NCBI RefSeq assembly: GCF_023715565.1
Contig: NZ_JAMBOJ010000014.1
Coordinates: 1 to 64,000, forward strand
Direction: 5' to 3'
Origin: Cytobacillus firmus
GTDB lineage: Bacteria; Bacillota; Bacilli; Bacillales; Cytobacillaceae
DNA length: 64,000 bases
Shown: positions 9,327-17,081 of the stretch, one piece after another
How positions within the stretch are numbered: the stretch's first letter is position 1
Layout of the letters: each line of letters starts with the position of its first letter
Position numbers and translations under genes: made by a program
Notes under the pieces: generated by a model
The model's database searches: none
Seen by the model: the letters and a program-made list of their open reading frames with translations, nothing else
Told to the model about the DNA's origin: nothing

Positions 9327-10031
9327 ATGAAACCAATAATAGGGGTTACTTCAAATTTAGATGACAAGCAGCTTACCGTATCAATGGATAATATCCATTC
9401 ATTATTAAACGCTGGAGCCGTACCGGTTGTTGTCCCTAATCTGTTGGATGATGACAAAATAGACAAATTAGCTGAAACCCTTGACGGGCTGCTACTTACA
9501 GGAGGTGGGGACATCGATCCAACACTGTTTGGTGAAGAACCCCATCAAAAGCTGGGCAGTATTTGTCCTGAAAGAGATATATTTGAAATCGGCCTAATAA
9601 AAAAGATGCTCGCTCGTGATAAACCAATCTTAGCCATTTGCAGGGGCTGTCAAATACTCAGTATTGCACTTGGCGGTGATATGTATCAGGACATCTATTC
9701 TCAAATGAGCGAACCTCTGCTTCAGCATGGCCAAAAGGCTCCTCGCTGGCATGCGACTCACTTTGTGAATGTTAAAAGCAACTCTCTCCTCCACAAAGTC
9801 ACTGGAATGCAAAGCTTTAAAGTTAATAGCTATCATCATCAGGCTGTCCGCAAAATGCCTGACGGCTTTGAGGTTTGTGCCGAAGCAAATGATGGTGTCA
9901 TTGAGGCTTTTGAGAGCAGTAAACATAGCTTTGCATTAGGGGTACAGTGGCACCCTGAATGTATGACACAAAAAAACGATACCCCTTCAAAGGCTATATT
10001 TAAGGCATTTGTTAAGGCTGGCTCGCAATAG
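9327..10031 (+). CDS. Class I amidotransferase-like hydrolase (peptidase C26, PuuD-like)
   Basis: 234 residues. The family hydrolyses gamma-glutamyl amides such as gamma-glutamyl-GABA. The nucleophile elbow is AICRGCQ (Cys about residue 104). The catalytic His-Glu pair is in GVQWHPE near the C terminus, and an LLLTGGGDIDP loop precedes them. Start ATG 9327 with AGGGGTG upstream; the open frame back to 9219 lies within the catalase terminator and is not used. Apparently monocistronic. The physiological substrate cannot be read from context. Confidence 0.85.
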   Translation: MKPIIGVTSNLDDKQLTVSMDNIHSLLNAGAVPVVVPNLLDDDKIDKLAETLDGLLLTGGGDIDPTLFGEEPHQKLGSICPERDIFEIGLIKKMLARDKPILAICRGCQILSIALGGDMYQDIYSQMSEPLLQHGQKAPRWHATHFVNVKSNSLLHKVTGMQSFKVNSYHHQAVRKMPDGFEVCAEANDGVIEAFESSKHSFALGVQWHPECMTQKNDTPSKAIFKAFVKAGSQ

Positions 10032-10043
10032 TTTTAGAAGTTA

Positions 10044-10080
10044 AAACGCCGTCGCACTCTTAACCTGCGCGACGGCGTTT
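10044..10080. terminator. Bidirectional terminator between converging genes
   Basis: Perfect 12-bp stem AAACGCCGTCGC (10044-10055) / GCGACGGCGTTT (10069-10080). It serves the hydrolase gene and the convergent LysR gene. Confidence 0.8.
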
Positions 10081-10973
10081 CACTGCCCTTCCTCCAAAAA
10101 AGTCTCCGCACTGGTGATAAATTCCCGGACCGCAAAGGATAAGTACTTATCCTTTTTCCAGATCATCCCAAGCTCTAAATTAACAGCAGACTCAGAGATT
10201 GGCAGAACCACAAGGTCATGGCAGTTTATGTTTTTACAGATTTTGCTGGGCAGCATGGTGATTCCCAGTTTCCCCTCAACCATTCCCAGCAGGAAGTCCT
10301 TTTGGGAGCTTTCACAGACGATATTAGGCTGAAAGCCGCTCTTTAAGCATTCCTCAATAATTAAGTCATAAAGGGTGAAATCTTTACGGTAGAGGATAAA
10401 AGGCTCTTTGGCTAATTCGGAAAAATGCACTTCCGTTTTAGAAGCAAGCCTATGCTCCCGGTGGATAATGAGCATTAAGGGATCCTTTATGACTTTGATT
10501 ATTTCAAAGCCGCTGCCATGAGCCGGTACGGTGCAAATCAAGCCGATATCCAACGTGCCATCTTCCACCCCTTTTTTTATCTTCTTGGTGCCGACTTCTG
10601 TTAATTTTATTTCGATTAATGGGAATTTTTCTTTATACTGGCTGATAAGCTTCGAAAAGAAGGCTGCTCCGACTATGGGAGGTATGCCTATTTTGATTTC
10701 ACCCCCCTTCAGCTCCATAAGATCTGTTAATTCCAATGTCAGGTTCTGAAATGCCTCAAGCACTTTTTTCGCATTGATTAATACTGCTTTTCCAGCATCC
10801 GTTAATTCCAGCTGCTTCGATGACCGATAAAAAAGCGGTACCCCTAGTTCACCTTCAAGATTTTTAATGGCTTTGCTGATGGAAGGCTGGGTGACATGCA
10901 GGGTCTGGGATGCTTTCGTGAAACTTAAGTGCTGAGCAACTTCAGCAAAATATTCTAAATGCCGGATATCCAT
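10080..10973 (-). CDS. LysR-family transcriptional regulator
   Basis: 297 residues, normal length. N-terminal winged helix: MDIRHLEYFAEVAQHLSFTKASQTLHVTQPSISKAIKNLE (residues 1-40) is a textbook LysR recognition region, followed by a linker helix. The periplasmic-binding-like effector domain starts near residue 88 (GEIKIGIPP). It is divergent from malic enzyme, with a palindromic T-N11-A-type operator between them. By the usual LysR logic it therefore controls malic enzyme in response to a small acid such as malate. The effector is inference. Confidence 0.88.
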   Translation of the reverse strand: MDIRHLEYFAEVAQHLSFTKASQTLHVTQPSISKAIKNLEGELGVPLFYRSSKQLELTDAGKAVLINAKKVLEAFQNLTLELTDLMELKGGEIKIGIPPIVGAAFFSKLISQYKEKFPLIEIKLTEVGTKKIKKGVEDGTLDIGLICTVPAHGSGFEIIKVIKDPLMLIIHREHRLASKTEVHFSELAKEPFILYRKDFTLYDLIIEECLKSGFQPNIVCESSQKDFLLGMVEGKLGITMLPSKICKNINCHDLVVLPISESAVNLELGMIWKKDKYLSFAVREFITSAETFLEEGQ

Positions 10974-11033
10974 TCACTTCACTCCTCGGTATAGCCAAAA
11001 GGCATAAGGATTATAGATTATATGTATTTCATT

Positions 11034-11050
11034 TATGAATGCGATTCATT
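11034..11050. promoter_or_regulatory. LysR-type operator
   Basis: ATGAAT (11035-11040), GCG, ATTCAT (11044-11049): a perfect 15-bp interrupted palindrome of the size bound by LysR proteins, centred between the divergent lysR and malic enzyme genes. Confidence 0.6.
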
Positions 11051-11111
11051 ATATAATAATTTACAATAAATACTGAAAATTAACAATATTTAATAAAGGG
11101 AGATGCATAGA

Positions 11112-12317
11112 ATGGATCTGCAAAAGGAATCTCTGCTGCTTCATGAGAAGTTTCAAGGAAAGTTAACAGTTGATGTAAAAATGCCGCTAAATAGCATGAA
11201 AGATTTAAGCTTAGCCTATTCCCCAGGAGTGGCAGAGCCGTGCCGAAGAATTCATGACCAGCCTGAGAAAGTCTATGACTATACCATTAAAGGAAACTTA
11301 ATTGCCGTTGTCTCTGACGGAACCTCGGTGCTCGGACTTGGGGATATTGGCCCTGAAGCCTCCATGCCTGTTATGGAGGGGAAGGCTGCACTATTTAAAG
11401 CATTTGCCGGAATTGATGCGGTTCCGATTTGCCTTGATACGAAGGACCCGGAAGAAATCATTAAAACAGTCAGGCTGCTGCAGCCTTCTTTTGGGGGCAT
11501 TAACCTGGAAGACATTGCTGCACCAAATTGCTTTTACATTGAAGAACAGCTTAAGAAGGAAATGAATATTCCGGTTTTTCATGATGACCAGCATGGAACT
11601 GCGATTGTAACTGCAGCAGGGTTAATCAACGCACTGAAGCTTGCCGGCAAAAAAATGGATGAAATAAAAATCGTAATCAATGGAGCAGGTGCCGCTGGAA
11701 TTGCCATTATAAAGCTTCTCTTGAATATGGGTGCTAAAGATATCATCATGTGTGATACAAAAGGAGCGATTTATGAAGGGCGTCAAGAGCGAATGAACCC
11801 TGTTAAAGAGTCTGTTGCGAAAATCACCAATTCTGGAAAACGCATAGGTCCGCTTGAGGAAGTTATCATCGGTGCCGATGTGTTCATAGGTGTTTCCTCT
11901 GCCGGTGCCTTAACAAAGGAAATGGTCGAGACGATGAGTCCAGATTCCATTATATTTGCCATGGCCAATCCAGTGCCTGAGATTATGCCGGATGAGGCAA
12001 AAGCTGCAGGAGCCAAAGTCGTTGGCACAGGCAGATCAGACTTACCGAATCAGGTGAACAATGTCCTCGCATTCCCTGGAATTTTCCGGGGAGCCCTGGA
12101 CGTCAGGGCTACTGAAATAAATGAAGAAATGAAAATGGCAGCTGTCGAAGCTATTGCCGATTTAATTGATTCTACAGACCTGACACCTGATTATGTGATA
12201 CCAGGACCACTCGACAGCCGGGTTGTCCCAGCGGTAAAGGATGCAGTAATAAAAGCAGCACAGGAAACAGGTGCAGCCAGAATTGAAATTAGAGAGAACC
12301 ACATAATAAGCCAATAG
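11112..12317 (+). CDS. NAD(P)-dependent malic enzyme
   Basis: 401-residue short-form malic enzyme: malate + NAD(P)+ to pyruvate + CO2. Motifs: catalytic Tyr in SLAYSPGVAEPC, GLGDIGPEASMPVMEGKAALFKAFAGIDAVP, the metal-binding EDI and HDDQHGTA, and the Rossmann GAGAAGIAI near residue 195. The start is ATG 11112; an in-frame ATG at 11103 abuts the AAAGGGAG ribosome site and is too close. The LysR gene upstream, divergent with a shared operator, is the likely regulator. Bacillus has several paralogues, so I give no symbol. Confidence 0.92.
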   Translation: MDLQKESLLLHEKFQGKLTVDVKMPLNSMKDLSLAYSPGVAEPCRRIHDQPEKVYDYTIKGNLIAVVSDGTSVLGLGDIGPEASMPVMEGKAALFKAFAGIDAVPICLDTKDPEEIIKTVRLLQPSFGGINLEDIAAPNCFYIEEQLKKEMNIPVFHDDQHGTAIVTAAGLINALKLAGKKMDEIKIVINGAGAAGIAIIKLLLNMGAKDIIMCDTKGAIYEGRQERMNPVKESVAKITNSGKRIGPLEEVIIGADVFIGVSSAGALTKEMVETMSPDSIIFAMANPVPEIMPDEAKAAGAKVVGTGRSDLPNQVNNVLAFPGIFRGALDVRATEINEEMKMAAVEAIADLIDSTDLTPDYVIPGPLDSRVVPAVKDAVIKAAQETGAARIEIRENHIISQ

Positions 12318-12449
12318 AATAAAATTAGCATGCGGAGGCATGTTCAAAATAACAACATAGTATCCACAATAAAAAGATGTTGGTTTTGCCAATGGGAATG
12401 AAGTTCACTTTCGTCACTATTAATTTATTTAAAAGGGAGACTGATACCG

Positions 12450-12746
12450 ATGAAAGTATACGAAGTAATTGAGACGCAGGAATTGTTCCGTGGTGAAATC
12501 ATTGATAACTATTATGTTATTTATGAACAAACAGAAAACAAAGTCTATAAAAATCGAAACAATCATCTGTTCCAGCAGGAAAAATTTTTAGAAGAAACCA
12601 TAAATATATTTAAAGGAAATCCGCATTCTACCTTAAAGAAAGTAAAAGCATATCCCATTAGCCATCTTGCATATGGGGATATCCGTGAAGCAATCACAAA
12701 TGACTTTCCGGACCTCTTTAAGAACCTGAAAAAATCTTCGGCTTAA
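12450..12746 (+). CDS. Conserved hypothetical protein, 98 residues
   Basis: Soluble, mixed alpha/beta protein starting MKVYEVIETQELFRGEIIDNYYVIYEQ, with no membrane segment or metal motif. Start ATG 12450 after AAAAGGGAGA; a good terminator follows, so it is a single-gene unit. I do not recognise a family. Confidence 0.7.
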   Translation: MKVYEVIETQELFRGEIIDNYYVIYEQTENKVYKNRNNHLFQQEKFLEETINIFKGNPHSTLKKVKAYPISHLAYGDIREAITNDFPDLFKNLKKSSA

Positions 12747-12753
12747 TCACAGG

Positions 12754-12785
12754 CAGCCTCCAATAAAATGGAGGCTGTTTTTTCT
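12754..12785 (+). terminator. Rho-independent terminator
   Basis: Perfect stem CAGCCTCCA (12754-12762) / TGGAGGCTG (12769-12777), then TTTTTT. Confidence 0.85.
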
Positions 12786-12921
12786 TTGGACTCTTAAAAT
12801 GGAAATGTTCCTTGTCTATCTGTATGATAGTATAAGCAAAAAAGAAAATGCGGACAGGACCGTTTTCGGGGAGCTTATATAGGGAATAATCCAGATGTAC
12901 ACATATATGTGAGGTGGAGCA

Positions 12922-13875
12922 ATGATTAAGTTTGACAATGTGTCGAAACAGTACCGGGATGGTACAAAAGCAGTAGATTCAATCAATTTACATATAAAAG
13001 ATGGCGAGTTCTTTGTAATTATTGGTCCGAGCGGTTCCGGGAAAACCACCGTTCTGAAGATGATTAACAGGCTGATTCCTTTGACAGCCGGAACGATTTT
13101 CATAAATGACAAACGAATTAGTGACTATGACATTCATGAGCTTCGCTGGGATATTGGCTATGTACTTCAGCAGATAGCCCTTTTTCCTCATATGACAATT
13201 GGAGAAAATATCTCGATTGTACCGGAGCTGAAAAACTGGGAGCCGAAGAAAATTAAAGAACGGATTGATGAGTTATTGGAAATGGTCGGTTTGGAGCCTG
13301 ACATATACCGGAGCCGCAAGCCGCATGAACTTTCGGGAGGACAGCAGCAAAGGGTGGGTGTAACGAGAGCACTTGCAGCTAATCCTCCTATCATTCTGAT
13401 GGACGAGCCCTTTAGTGCGTTGGATCCCCTAAGCAGGGAAAAGCTTCAGGATGACCTAATCAGCCTTCAGAAAAAAATAAAGAAAACGATTGTGTTTGTC
13501 ACACATGATATGAAGGAAGCACTAAAGCTCGGCGACCGTATTTGTGTCATGAAAGATGGGGAAATTGTCCAAACCGGCACACCTGAAGAGCTGCTTGCAC
13601 ATCCGGAAAACGAATTTGTCAGGCAGTTTGTCGGGGAAGAGCATGGGTCGTACATAGAGGGATTCAGCCTTCATGATATCCTTCTGCCGGTTACAAAAAC
13701 AGGACAGCAAGGAGCAGTCATTTCAGCCGCCGCTACATTTGAAGAAACACTAAGCTTATTGTCCATACATGATGAACTTGCTGTCAAAGAGGACGGAAAC
13801 ATCATTGGCATCGTCAATAGGCAGGCCTTTATCCGTGAACTTGCTGGAAGCATGAAGAATGAGGTGAGGTCATGA
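12922..13875 (+). CDS. ABC transporter ATPase of the OpuC/EgtV type
   Basis: 317 residues. Walker A GPSGSGKT (residues 35-42), Q-loop VLQQIALFPH, signature LSGGQQQR near 137, Walker B IILMDEP near 158, switch His in FVTHD. About 80 residues beyond the ATPase (from residue 240) form a short CBS-like C-terminal region, as in quaternary-amine and ergothioneine uptake ATPases. It couples ATP hydrolysis to the permease-binding protein fusion that overlaps its stop by 4 nt (ATGA). Start ATG 12922 after GAGGTGG. Glycine betaine, carnitine/choline or ergothioneine are all possible substrates. Confidence 0.88.
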   Translation: MIKFDNVSKQYRDGTKAVDSINLHIKDGEFFVIIGPSGSGKTTVLKMINRLIPLTAGTIFINDKRISDYDIHELRWDIGYVLQQIALFPHMTIGENISIVPELKNWEPKKIKERIDELLEMVGLEPDIYRSRKPHELSGGQQQRVGVTRALAANPPIILMDEPFSALDPLSREKLQDDLISLQKKIKKTIVFVTHDMKEALKLGDRICVMKDGEIVQTGTPEELLAHPENEFVRQFVGEEHGSYIEGFSLHDILLPVTKTGQQGAVISAAATFEETLSLLSIHDELAVKEDGNIIGIVNRQAFIRELAGSMKNEVRS

Positions 13876-15389
13876 ATGCCTTTAGCTCTGTTTTAAATGA
13901 AAGAAAAGGGCAGCTAATCAATGTGCTGATTGAGCATATACAGATTTCACTTATTGCTTTATTCTTTGCAGTCCTGATTGCGATCCCGCTTGGAATTTAT
14001 CTGACTAATAAACAAAAAATCGCAGAGGGGATCATTGGAGTGACGGCAGTATTACAGACTGTTCCCTCATTAGCACTGCTTGGCTTGTTGATTCCCTTAT
14101 TTGGGATAGGAAAGTTGCCTGCCATTATCGCACTAATCGTATATGCCCTTCTGCCCATTCTGAGAAATACATATACAGGCATTAAGGAAGTGGATGATTC
14201 CATAATTGAAGCTGCAAGGGCAATGGGGATGAAGAGGAGCAAAAGGCTCATGAAAGTAGAGCTCCCCCTTGCTATGCCGGTTATTATGGCCGGCATCCGG
14301 ACAGCAATGGTGCTAATCGTGGGAACTGCTACTCTCGCTGCTTTAATCGGAGCAGGAGGCTTGGGAGAACTGATTCTCCTTGGAATCGATCGAAATAATA
14401 CGGCACTGATTGTTCTTGGGGCCATACCTGCAGCTATATTGGCAATCCTTTTTGACATGATGCTGCGGCGATTCGAGCATATGTCTTTTAAACGGTCGAT
14501 CACTGCATTGGGAGTCTTCATTGGCGCAATGATACTGGTTATAGCTTTTCCACTGCTGACAAATAAGTCTGAAGAGAAGATTGTTATTGGAGGGAAGATT
14601 GGTTCAGAACCTGAGATTCTGATCAATATGTACAAATTGCTGATTGAGACTGGAACCGATCTTCGTGTTGAGTTAAAACCGGGTTTAGGAAAAACATCGT
14701 TCGTCTTTAATGCTCTGAAGTCAGGCAGTATTGACGTGTATCCTGAGTTTACTGGCACAGCCATTGCTGAATTTTTAAAAGAGTCAGCGGTAAGCACTGA
14801 ACAGCAGGAGGTTTACGAACAGGCGAGAAAAGGAATGAAGGATCAGTTCAGTATGAGACTGCTGAAACCGATGGCATACAATAATACGTATGCGCTGGCT
14901 GTACCGAAGAAATTCTCTGAGGATTATGGCCTGCAATCCATTTCGGATCTAAAAGCAGTCAAGGAAAACATTAAAGCCGGCTTCACTCTTGAATTCTCGG
15001 ATCGGGAAGATGGCTATCGGGGCATTCAGGAGCTGTATGGCCTGAACTTTCCAACTGTTTTAACCATGGAGCCCAAGCTGCGTTATGGTGCAATTGAAAA
15101 AGGTGAAATCAACTTAGTAGATGCTTATTCTACAGATAGTGAAATCGCAAAATATAACCTCATTGTTCTTGAGGATGATAAAAATCTGTTTCCTCCTTAT
15201 CAGGGAGCCCCGCTGATGCGAGAAGAAACCGCTAAAGAACATCCTGAGCTTGTCAAGGCCCTAAACAAGCTGGATGGAAAGATCACCGATGATGAAATGC
15301 GTGAAATGAACTATAAAGTAAATGTTGAAGGTGTGAGTCCTGAAGAAACTGCAAGGGAGTTTCTTCAGGAAGAAGGATTGCTGAAATAA
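13872..15389 (+). CDS. Fused permease and substrate-binding protein (OpuC/EgtU type)
   Basis: 505 residues. Residues 1-210 form a BPD-type permease with six helices and an EAA loop (EAARAMGMKRSKRLMKVELPLAMP). After one more helix (about 213-233) comes a glycine-betaine-type binding domain (KIVIGGKIGSEPEIL; SGSIDVYPEFTGTAIAEF) to the end. Permease and binding protein are thus one membrane-tethered chain. This layout and length match EgtU/BilEB-type proteins, reported as ergothioneine importers, as well as some OpuA-type systems; that attribution is from memory. Translationally coupled to the ATPase gene. Confidence 0.85.
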   Translation: MNAFSSVLNERKGQLINVLIEHIQISLIALFFAVLIAIPLGIYLTNKQKIAEGIIGVTAVLQTVPSLALLGLLIPLFGIGKLPAIIALIVYALLPILRNTYTGIKEVDDSIIEAARAMGMKRSKRLMKVELPLAMPVIMAGIRTAMVLIVGTATLAALIGAGGLGELILLGIDRNNTALIVLGAIPAAILAILFDMMLRRFEHMSFKRSITALGVFIGAMILVIAFPLLTNKSEEKIVIGGKIGSEPEILINMYKLLIETGTDLRVELKPGLGKTSFVFNALKSGSIDVYPEFTGTAIAEFLKESAVSTEQQEVYEQARKGMKDQFSMRLLKPMAYNNTYALAVPKKFSEDYGLQSISDLKAVKENIKAGFTLEFSDREDGYRGIQELYGLNFPTVLTMEPKLRYGAIEKGEINLVDAYSTDSEIAKYNLIVLEDDKNLFPPYQGAPLMREETAKEHPELVKALNKLDGKITDDEMREMNYKVNVEGVSPEETAREFLQEEGLLK

Positions 15390-15433
15390 TTTGGATTGAA
15401 CAAGGAATTATCGAATATATTAAAATGCATTTA

Positions 15434-15467
15434 ACAGCCCTAATTCTATTAGTGGGGCTGTTTTTTG
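15434..15467 (+). terminator. Terminator of the ABC transporter operon
   Basis: ACAGCCC (15434-15440) / GGGCTGT (15455-15461), then TTTTTT. Confidence 0.75.
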
Positions 15468-15676
15468 TCCGTCCAAGTTTGAGCCGGTTCTTGCAGTGCA
15501 GGGTATTCTTACCTTTATTGCAGGATGGAACAGCTCCCTCGGCTGATCAAAATTTTGGATAAAAGAAATTTTCAAATCATCAGGAACATAAAGATTCCTT
15601 CCTTTTTTAGGTGTTAAGTTCGGGCTCTCTTTCATAAATTCTTCATAACAGAATGATAAGAAGGGAGAGTATTCTT

Positions 15677-16024
15677 GTGACCCCTGAAATGCAAAAAGCA
15701 ATCTTATTAGCTGAAAATATTAATGACTTTCTGACATTTCTGAATAAAAACCTTAAAAGTAATATCTTCTTTATGGATACCGACAAATTAAGACAGATTC
15801 AACTGATTGCTGAAGACTTTAAGTTTCATATACTTGCAGATGAGCTGATCAGGATTAACCGCTTTGTCTGGGATCCAAAGTACACAAATTATTTAGTTGA
15901 CCGGTTTGTAAAAGGACTGACCATTATTGATGAATATGTTCAAAGGAACTATAACAGTGTGTTTATGGTGACAGGCAGATTATATACATTGAAGAATCTA
16001 AGTTCATTGTTCAGCAAATGGTAA
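15677..16024 (+). CDS. Hypothetical protein, possibly truncated
   Basis: 115 residues, soluble and helix-rich (MTPEMQKAILLAENINDF). The start is GTG 15677, about 10 nt after AAGGGAGAG. It ends in tandem stops (TAA TAA). A second open, protein-like frame continues immediately downstream to 16151 in another phase, so the real gene may once have been longer. No family recognised. Confidence 0.5.
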   Translation: MTPEMQKAILLAENINDFLTFLNKNLKSNIFFMDTDKLRQIQLIAEDFKFHILADELIRINRFVWDPKYTNYLVDRFVKGLTIIDEYVQRNYNSVFMVTGRLYTLKNLSSLFSKW

Positions 16025-16151
16025 TAAGATTAGATCCCAATTTATTATTCATGCTGAAGTTGAAAAAAGTATCGAGAGCTTCTATAAATTAGGAAATGAA
16101 TGCATCCGTCATACGGATGAGCTGATTTTGAGAGTGATGATGGAGAAATAA
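16002..16151 (+). pseudogene. Out-of-phase coding remnant downstream of the hypothetical gene
   Basis: From 16002 a frame without any usual start codon runs to TAA 16149-16151. It reads as protein, e.g. HAEVEKSIESFYKLGNE then DELILRVMMEK. It begins where the 115-residue gene ends, in a different phase, as expected for a frameshifted or rearranged 3' end. A perfect 7-bp inverted repeat (CATCCGT, CAT, ACGGATG) lies inside it near 16103-16119. Confidence 0.35.
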
Positions 16152-16160
16152 ATGTTAAAA

Positions 16161-16186
16161 AGGCCCTCTCTATAAGAAAAGGGCCT
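16161..16186 (-). terminator. Terminator of the LuxR-type gene
   Basis: AGGCCCT (16161-16167) / AGGGCCT (16180-16186). On the minus strand it is followed by TTTTAAC. Confidence 0.65.
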
Positions 16187-16213
16187 GTTTGGTTGATAAA
16201 GGTACTGTATGAA

Positions 16214-16909
16214 TTATGAAATCATCCCTTTCCGGAACATCACAGCAATTGCCTGTGTACGGTTTTGAGCTCCGAGTTTCCTGATAGCTGTTTTTATATA
16301 CTGGTTGATGGTAACTTCACTGATAAACATGGAATCAGCCATTTCCTTTATGCTTTCTCCCCAGGAAATCCTTTTCATGACCTCCATTTCTCTTCTGCTT
16401 AATAGCCGGGAATCTTCTTTTCCTTCAGTTTTTTCAAGAGTTTTTCCTATATGTTGACCAAATTGTGTATAAGAAGAAAGCTGATGATCAGAAATTATTC
16501 CCTGTTCGTCAAATTCGTTTGTGCAAATGTAGCCGATAGGGACAGCTCCAAAGCAAATGGGGATAGCAAGGAAGGAGTTGACATTGGAAGTAGTTATGTA
16601 TTTGATGTTTATTTGCTTCAGGTATTCTATCCCCGAACAATATTTTGCTTTCCTTTCATGGAGGGCAGAGTGTATAAGCGGCAGTGAACGAATATCATCC
16701 CTGATATCTCTGATATGTATTAGTCCGTGGGATGTAATTGCAATGATCCCTTCTCCGATAAAGCCTAAAGGGGAATAACGAAACAAAAAGGCGTTTTGAA
16801 CAGGGAAAATATTCATGTAAACCTCTAGAATTTTATACAGTTTTTCCTCATGACTCTCTACATCTTGTAAAATTTGGATATTTCCTAATATCGTAGATTC
16901 AATTGCCAT
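16214..16909 (-). CDS. GAF-like/LuxR-type transcriptional regulator
   Basis: 231 residues. The C-terminal 65 residues are a LuxR-type HTH: LLSRREMEVMKRISWGES, then KEMADSMFISEVTINQYI and a KLGAQNRTQA recognition segment. The N-terminal 150 residues look like a GAF-type sensor (ITSHGLIHIRD; FLAIPICFGAVPIGYICTNE). It is divergent from the Baeyer-Villiger monooxygenase, with 172 nt between the starts, which suggests it senses a ketone or related compound and controls that operon. The start is ATG 16909 with GGGAGGTG upstream. Effector unknown. Confidence 0.82.
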   Translation of the reverse strand: MAIESTILGNIQILQDVESHEEKLYKILEVYMNIFPVQNAFLFRYSPLGFIGEGIIAITSHGLIHIRDIRDDIRSLPLIHSALHERKAKYCSGIEYLKQINIKYITTSNVNSFLAIPICFGAVPIGYICTNEFDEQGIISDHQLSSYTQFGQHIGKTLEKTEGKEDSRLLSRREMEVMKRISWGESIKEMADSMFISEVTINQYIKTAIRKLGAQNRTQAIAVMFRKGMIS

Positions 16910-17036
16910 ATTAACACCTCCCTTTTAGGGATATTATATATAGAAAATTATGAATATTCAATATAAAAGAATGATAGTAAGATTAAGATAGAAAAAATAT
17001 AAACCATGTAAAGGAGGGAAATTTTAAAAAGAAAAA

Positions 17037-17050
17037 TGAAATCGCTTACA
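17037..17050 (+). promoter_or_regulatory. cre site (CcpA binding) before the monooxygenase gene
   Basis: TGAAATCGCTTACA matches the catabolite-responsive consensus TGWAANCGNTNWCA at every defined position. It lies 32 nt before the start codon, a typical position for CcpA repression. Confidence 0.75.
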
Positions 17051-17081
17051 TTTTAATTAATATCATGGGGAGGAAGAAAGG

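Noticed and set aside
15420-15701. Minus-strand 93-codon frame between the ABC operon and the hypothetical gene
   Set aside because: Part of it (about 15480-15635) looks protein-like, but the frame runs through the terminator hairpin at 15434-15461 and has no clear ribosome site. It is possibly a gene scrap, not reportable as a gene.
17036-17056. Six-codon leader peptide (MKSLTF) before the monooxygenase gene
   Set aside because: It overlaps the perfect cre site and its nearest AAGGAGGG is about 17 nt away; the cre explains the sequence better.
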